DNA of 8,843 nt from Clostridiales bacterium. GTDB taxonomy: Bacteria > Bacillota > Clostridia > Saccharofermentanales > Saccharofermentanaceae. Of the stretch, positions 5,981 to 8,843 are shown piece after piece. The stretch lies in NCBI GenBank assembly GCA_016930475.1, contig JAFGGR010000192.1, positions 1-8,843 on the forward strand, read 5' to 3'. Both the position numbers and the translations under genes were made by a program. The notes below the pieces were generated by a model, which saw only the letters and a list, made by a program, of their open reading frames with translations, did no database searches and was not told the origin of the DNA. The stretch's first letter is position 1. The number at the start of each line of letters is the position of its first letter.

Positions 5981-7321
5981 TTAGTAAGCTATGCCCTGTG
6001 CGGTCATGGCATCCGCTACCTTGAGCATTCCCGCAACATTTGCTCCGAGCATCAGATTCTCGGGATCACCGTATTCCGTTGCGGCTTCGGTCGCGTTTTT
6101 GAAAATGTCTTTCATGATTTCATGGAGTTTCTCGTCGACCTCTTCGAAGGTCCACGCGAGTCGCATGGAGTTCTGGGACATCTCAAGCGCCGAGGTAGCA
6201 ACTCCGCCGGCATTTGCCGCTTTACCGGGAGCGAAATAAACGTGATTTTTCTTGAACAGGACGACTGCTTCGGGGGTGCTTGGCATGTTTGCGCCTTCTC
6301 CTACGTATTTGCAGCCGTTTGCGATAAGTGTTTTTGCATCGTCTTCGTTGAGTTCGTTCTGCGTGGCACAGGGAAGCGCGATGTCACAAGGTACGGACCA
6401 AACGCCCCGGCCCTCGAAATACTCGGCACCCGGTACCTCCTTAAGGTATTCGCTGATACGCGCCCGACGGACTTCCTTTATATCTTTTGCGACGCTTAAA
6501 TTGATCCCGGCGGGATCATAAATATAGCCGTTGGAATCGGAGAGCGTAACGGGCTTGGCACCGAGTGCATATGCTTTCTCCGCGGCATAGATGGCGACGT
6601 TTCCGCTTCCGGATATGACGACGGTCTTGTCGACCATCGAATCGCCGCGAGCCTTGACCATCTCATTAACGAAATACAAGAGACCGTAGCCGGTCGCTTC
6701 CGTTCGGGCAAGTGAACCGCCGTAGGTCAAGCCCTTGCCGGTGAGAACGCCCGAGAATTCATTGCGAAGACGCTTGTACTGACCGTACAAATAACCGATT
6801 TCTCTGGCGCCGACTCCGATATCGCCGGCCGGAACGTCGGTGAATTGACCGATATGCCTGGAAAGCTCCGTCATGAAGCTTTGGCAGAAACGCATCACCT
6901 CAGTGTCGCTCTTGCCCTTAGGATCAAAATCGCTTCCGCCCTTGCCTCCGCCGATCGGAAGACCGGTCAGGGAGTTCTTGAAGCATTGCTCGAAGCCGAG
7001 GAACTTGATAACTGAGAGATTGACGGACGGATGAAGACGGAGGCCGCCTTTATACGGGCCGATCGCGGAGTTGAACTGAACCCGGTATCCCCGGTTCACT
7101 TGAACTTTTCCCTGATCGTCCACCCAGGATACGCGAAAAGAAATAACGCGCTCCGGCTCGACCATACGCTCTATAATACCGTTCTTCTCAAAATCGGGAT
7201 TACGCTCCACAGCCGGCTCAATCGATTCCAGGACCTCTTCGACAGCTTGGAGAAACTCGGATTCATTCGGATCTCTCTGTTGGACCTTGGCAAATACTCT
7301 TATCAGATATGGATTTTTCAT
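5981..7321 (-). CDS. gdhA: Glutamate dehydrogenase, probably NADP-dependent
   Basis: Interconverts 2-oxoglutarate plus ammonia and glutamate in the cytosol. With the start at 7321 (MKNPYLIRVF) the product has 446 residues, the standard length of hexameric bacterial enzymes. Visible are GPYKGGLRLHP (88-98, substrate lysine K91), LPIGGGKGGSDFDPKG (121-136, catalytic K127), DVPAGDIGVG (162-171, catalytic D167), the Rossmann motif ISGSGNVA (236-243), ALPCATQNEL (315-324) and AANAGGVATSALEMSQN (368-384). The SDSNG run (261-265) after the nucleotide-binding strand resembles the NADP enzyme of E. coli more than the NAD enzyme of C. symbiosum, so NADP(H) is inferred and an assimilatory role is likely. 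The frame stays open upstream to 7534, but that extension is not like the family and lies beyond the promoter. A purine-rich stretch (GGAGGGAGAGAG) precedes the start. Confidence 0.97.
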   Translation of the reverse strand: MKNPYLIRVFAKVQQRDPNESEFLQAVEEVLESIEPAVERNPDFEKNGIIERMVEPERVISFRVSWVDDQGKVQVNRGYRVQFNSAIGPYKGGLRLHPSVNLSVIKFLGFEQCFKNSLTGLPIGGGKGGSDFDPKGKSDTEVMRFCQSFMTELSRHIGQFTDVPAGDIGVGAREIGYLYGQYKRLRNEFSGVLTGKGLTYGGSLARTEATGYGLLYFVNEMVKARGDSMVDKTVVISGSGNVAIYAAEKAYALGAKPVTLSDSNGYIYDPAGINLSVAKDIKEVRRARISEYLKEVPGAEYFEGRGVWSVPCDIALPCATQNELNEDDAKTLIANGCKYVGEGANMPSTPEAVVLFKKNHVYFAPGKAANAGGVATSALEMSQNSMRLAWTFEEVDEKLHEIMKDIFKNATEAATEYGDPENLMLGANVAGMLKVADAMTAQGIAY

Positions 7322-7403
7322 TGGCGCTCTCTCCCTCCGCAGACTTCTTTCGAACGGAAGGCAGACCGGCTTACCTCGAATCTCCAACTCCGTTGTTGAT
7401 ATC

Positions 7404-7432
7404 ATTATAATTCGCGACCGGGAAAAATGGAA
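7404..7432 (-). promoter_or_regulatory. Predicted gdhA promoter
   Basis: Read leftward, a perfect TATAAT (7409-7404) is preceded, after 17 nt, by a weak -35 (TTCCAT, 7432-7427). The start would be near 7397, giving a leader of about 75 nt to ATG 7321. A weak -35 beside a perfect -10 often means that an activator is needed. Confidence 0.45.
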
Positions 7433-7720
7433 TAGGTAAATGCAATAAATTACAACAACTCTTGCATGAATTTGTTTTTTCGAATTATGCATAGTGCTGT
7501 GCAAATCAAGATAAACGGCGTAATAAGCCTTCATTAAGGGCGGTTAAGCTGTCTTCGTTCTTTTGTGGTGATCCGCTGATAACGAAATATGGAAGATGCA
7601 AAGTTGCATAAATACGTGTCACATATTTGAACTCCGCGATGAAGATTTTCGGGCGTTCAATCGAAAAGAGGGCCTGCACGAAAGTGGATCGATGCATTCG
7701 TTTGCATTATGCCCGGCGAC
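7433..7720. promoter_or_regulatory. AT-rich intergenic region with clustered TGCA palindromes
   Basis: No convincing gene. TGCA occurs nine times between 7441 and 7706 (at 7441, 7463, 7488, 7500, 7597, 7605, 7675, 7693 and 7703). Two larger dyads use it: ATGCAA-AG-TTGCAT (7596-7609, perfect) and TGCATGAATT (7463-7472) facing AATTATGCA (7483-7491), which pair except for one extra G. TTCGTT (7554-7559) and AACGAA (7581-7586) form another inverted repeat. The region lies between the gdhA and GNAT promoters and may hold regulator sites. A leftward 63-codon frame (7506-7697) lacks a ribosome binding site and is probably chance. Confidence 0.35.
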
Positions 7721-7748
7721 TTGAACGAAGAGCGGAACGGAGTATACT
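7721..7748 (+). promoter_or_regulatory. Predicted promoter of the GNAT gene
   Basis: TTGAAC (7721-7726), a 16-nt spacer and TATACT (7743-7748) form a good sigma-A-type promoter about 40 nt before ATG 7788. It may also serve the two downstream rightward genes, since no other promoter or terminator is obvious before them. Confidence 0.6.
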
Positions 7749-7787
7749 TTTAATTAGGACCTGCGGGAAAATGCGGAGGGGTGGAAT

Positions 7788-8207
7788 ATGATCATCAGAA
7801 AAATGACGATAGACGACTATGATGATGCTCTCGAGATGTGGCTTCAGGCGGGCAGATCGGGCATCCGGGCCAAGGAAGATTCCCGGGCGGGAATTATTGG
7901 TTTTCTTCAGAGAAATCCGGATACCAGTTTCATCGCCGAGACGGACGGTAGGGTGGTTGGAGTCCTGATGTGCGGTCATGACGGTCGACGCGGCTACATT
8001 TACCACACGGCGATTCGGGATCCGGGCAGATCCAGAACCATCGGCGGAGCGTTGTTGGATGCGATGAAAGCCTCGATGAAGGAAAACGGGATCACGAAGG
8101 TCGGGCTCCTGGTCGATACCGATAACGACGAGGGCACCGCGTTCTGGGAGCGGATGGGCTGGACGCGGAGGGATGATTTAATCTATTATGATCGGGTGAT
8201 CGAATAA
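7788..8207 (+). CDS. GNAT family N-acetyltransferase, YpeA-like
   Basis: A 139-residue single-domain acetyltransferase that should transfer an acetyl group from acetyl-CoA to an unknown amine. The order is typical: MIIRKMTIDDYDDALEMW at the N-terminus, FIAETDGRVVGVLMCGHDGRRGYIYHTAI (48-76) as the central strands, the acetyl-CoA loop region PGRSRTIGGALLDAM (79-93), then VGLLVDTDNDEGTAFWERMGW (105-125). The spacing and the GHDGRRG and DTDNDEGTAFWERMGW segments recall E. coli YpeA. In the loop the usual R-G-x-G-I-G reads R-S-R-T-I-G, a less common form that may weaken cofactor binding. ATG 7788 has GGAGGGG upstream. It is the first of three rightward genes, followed after 41 nt by the GIY-YIG-like gene. 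Confidence 0.88.
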   Translation: MIIRKMTIDDYDDALEMWLQAGRSGIRAKEDSRAGIIGFLQRNPDTSFIAETDGRVVGVLMCGHDGRRGYIYHTAIRDPGRSRTIGGALLDAMKASMKENGITKVGLLVDTDNDEGTAFWERMGWTRRDDLIYYDRVIE

Positions 8208-8210
8208 ATT

Positions 8211-8232
8211 ATCGGACCGGCGAACGGTCGAT
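8211..8232 (+). other. Hairpin between the GNAT and GIY-YIG-like genes
   Basis: ATCGGACCG (8211-8219) pairs with CGGTCGAT (8225-8232) across a GCGAA loop, giving 8 bp with one bulged G. No T-run follows, so it is not a standard terminator. It sits just before the ribosome binding site of the next gene and may affect message stability or translation. Confidence 0.35.
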
Positions 8233-8248
8233 CAGAAGGGGGTCATTT

Positions 8249-8623
8249 ATGGGATCTTTTTGGGACAAGATGAAGGGTCTATTGAATTCCGATTCGGACA
8301 AGCTTGCTTCGAAAGTCATGCCTTCGGAGAAAAACGGAGGAATCGTTAAGATCAATTGCGCGAAAAACGGGAAGTACCTGATTCATCCCGCGGCAACGAT
8401 TTCGGGCTTTCAGATCATTTTCGACACAGCGAAAAAATCGGGATCGATCCTGAGCAACAGGCTCAAGGAAGACTGGACTCAATTCGGCCCGGAGGCTTTT
8501 TATCTTGAAGTGATGAAAGTGGTCCCCAGACCCGAAGGAATGATCGACGAGGACTATGACGACCTTTTAAGCGCCGCGCAATATGAAGTATCTCAGGGGG
8601 AGGATCCCGCCCTGTCATATTGA
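8249..8623 (+). CDS. Small protein resembling a degenerate GIY-YIG domain
   Basis: A 124-residue soluble protein that I cannot name with certainty. After a charged N-terminus (1-28), the sequence GIVKINCAKNGKYLI (31-45) followed by a helix and then LKEDWTQFGPEAFYLEVM (72-89) has the order of short clostridial GIY-YIG nuclease-family proteins. In those, GIY...YIG strands precede a conserved DW-x-x-(F/Y)G-x-x-x-F segment and a helix rich in E and Y (here 101-115). If the match is right, both signature tyrosines are lost (GIV, LIH) and no catalytic arginine is evident, so nuclease activity is unlikely. ATG 8249 has a strong ribosome binding site (AAGGGGG). The next gene starts 17 nt after its stop. 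A protein of wholly unknown family is the alternative. Confidence 0.8.
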   Translation: MGSFWDKMKGLLNSDSDKLASKVMPSEKNGGIVKINCAKNGKYLIHPAATISGFQIIFDTAKKSGSILSNRLKEDWTQFGPEAFYLEVMKVVPRPEGMIDEDYDDLLSAAQYEVSQGEDPALSY

Positions 8624-8640
8624 CCGCCGGGGAAATAAAT

Positions 8641-8843
8641 ATGATTAAGCAACATCCCAAAGAAATGCTGGTCGACTTGATTGCCCGCTTCACGGAGTAT
8701 TCGGCCAAACACCTTCCGGACGACATTCTGGATCGGCTTCGTGTGCTTCGCGCGATGGAGACGACGGATTCCGCGCGGATCATTTACGACGCGATGTTCG
8801 AAAATATCGACATGGCGCACGAGCTGTCCCGACCGGTCTGTCA
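8641..8843 (+). CDS. L(+)-tartrate dehydratase / class I fumarate hydratase alpha subunit, 3' end cut by window edge
   Basis: The frame from ATG 8641 is open to the window edge (67 complete codons). The sequence follows the N-terminus of E. coli TtdA closely: the helix LVDLIARFTEYSAKHLPDDILDRLRVLRAMETTDSARIIYD is laid out like TtdA's (PDD-(V/I)-(V/L)-D-(K/R)-L, then ET and IIY), followed by AMFENIDMAHELSRPVCQ, which matches TMFDNMQKAIDLNRPACQ. The cysteine in PVCQ (C66) is the expected first ligand of the 4Fe-4S cluster. The family is an oxygen-sensitive two-subunit lyase that dehydrates tartrate to oxaloacetate or interconverts fumarate and malate; the substrate cannot be told from this part. 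A beta subunit should lie just downstream. Ribosome binding site GGGGAA stands 7 nt before the ATG, and the gene follows the previous stop by 17 nt. Confidence 0.85.
   Translation, partial: MIKQHPKEMLVDLIARFTEYSAKHLPDDILDRLRVLRAMETTDSARIIYDAMFENIDMAHELSRPVC

Noticed and set aside
7322..7534. 71-residue N-terminal extension of glutamate dehydrogenase
   Set aside because: The frame is open by chance; the family begins at MKNPYL, and a perfect TATAAT lies within the extension.
7506..7697. 63-codon leftward frame upstream of gdhA
   Set aside because: No ribosome binding site, AT-rich intergenic composition, no recognisable motif; it overlaps the gdhA upstream dyads.
8211..8232. Terminator after the GNAT gene
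   Set aside because: The hairpin is not followed by a T-run, and the next gene follows at once with its own ribosome binding site.
1..8843. Mobile element, prophage, CRISPR or defence island
   Set aside because: No transposase, integrase, phage gene, repeat array or defence gene is visible; the GIY-YIG-like protein lacks nuclease residues.

Overview
The window looks like the chromosome of an anaerobic, Clostridia-type Firmicute with roughly balanced base composition. This is an inference from gene content: a compact nadA-nadB-nadC operon with a short NadB, a hexameric-type glutamate dehydrogenase, a DUF1538 membrane protein, a class I (iron-sulfur) tartrate/fumarate dehydratase subunit, strong purine-rich ribosome binding sites and sigma-A-like promoters. 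No species can be named. I see no tRNA, rRNA, insertion sequence, CRISPR array or phage gene.

Layout: positions 1-3911 are transcribed leftward: nadA (2952-3875), nadB (1619-2947), nadC (799-1656), then the first 245 codons of a DUF1538 membrane protein (737 to the left edge). The three nad genes make the whole aspartate-to-nicotinate-mononucleotide branch of NAD synthesis. They are tightly packed (4-nt gap, then 38-nt overlap). A promoter-like pair just upstream of nadA would give an almost leaderless message, and an imperfect 22-bp inverted repeat sits across its -10 and start site. Divergent from nadA is a soluble PAS-GGDEF diguanylate cyclase (4187-5122) with catalytic and inhibitory sites intact. 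It is followed by a histidine-phosphatase-superfamily protein (5334-5900) with its own promoter and a 155-nt leader.

A strong hairpin terminator (5923-5960) lies between that gene and the convergent glutamate dehydrogenase gene gdhA (5981-7321, leftward). The 466-bp gap between gdhA and the next gene holds the gdhA promoter, a stretch unusually rich in TGCA-centred palindromes, and a promoter for the rightward GNAT gene (7788-8207). After it come a 124-aa protein resembling a degenerate GIY-YIG domain (8249-8623) and the start of a TtdA-like dehydratase subunit (8641 to the right edge).

Most of the window is ordinary metabolic chromosome. I do not find a clear new multi-gene system. The observations most worth a second look are the nadA promoter/operator arrangement, the GIY-YIG-like protein without its signature residues just before the ttdA-like gene, the TGCA-rich control region beside gdhA, and the DUF1538 gene placed behind nadC.
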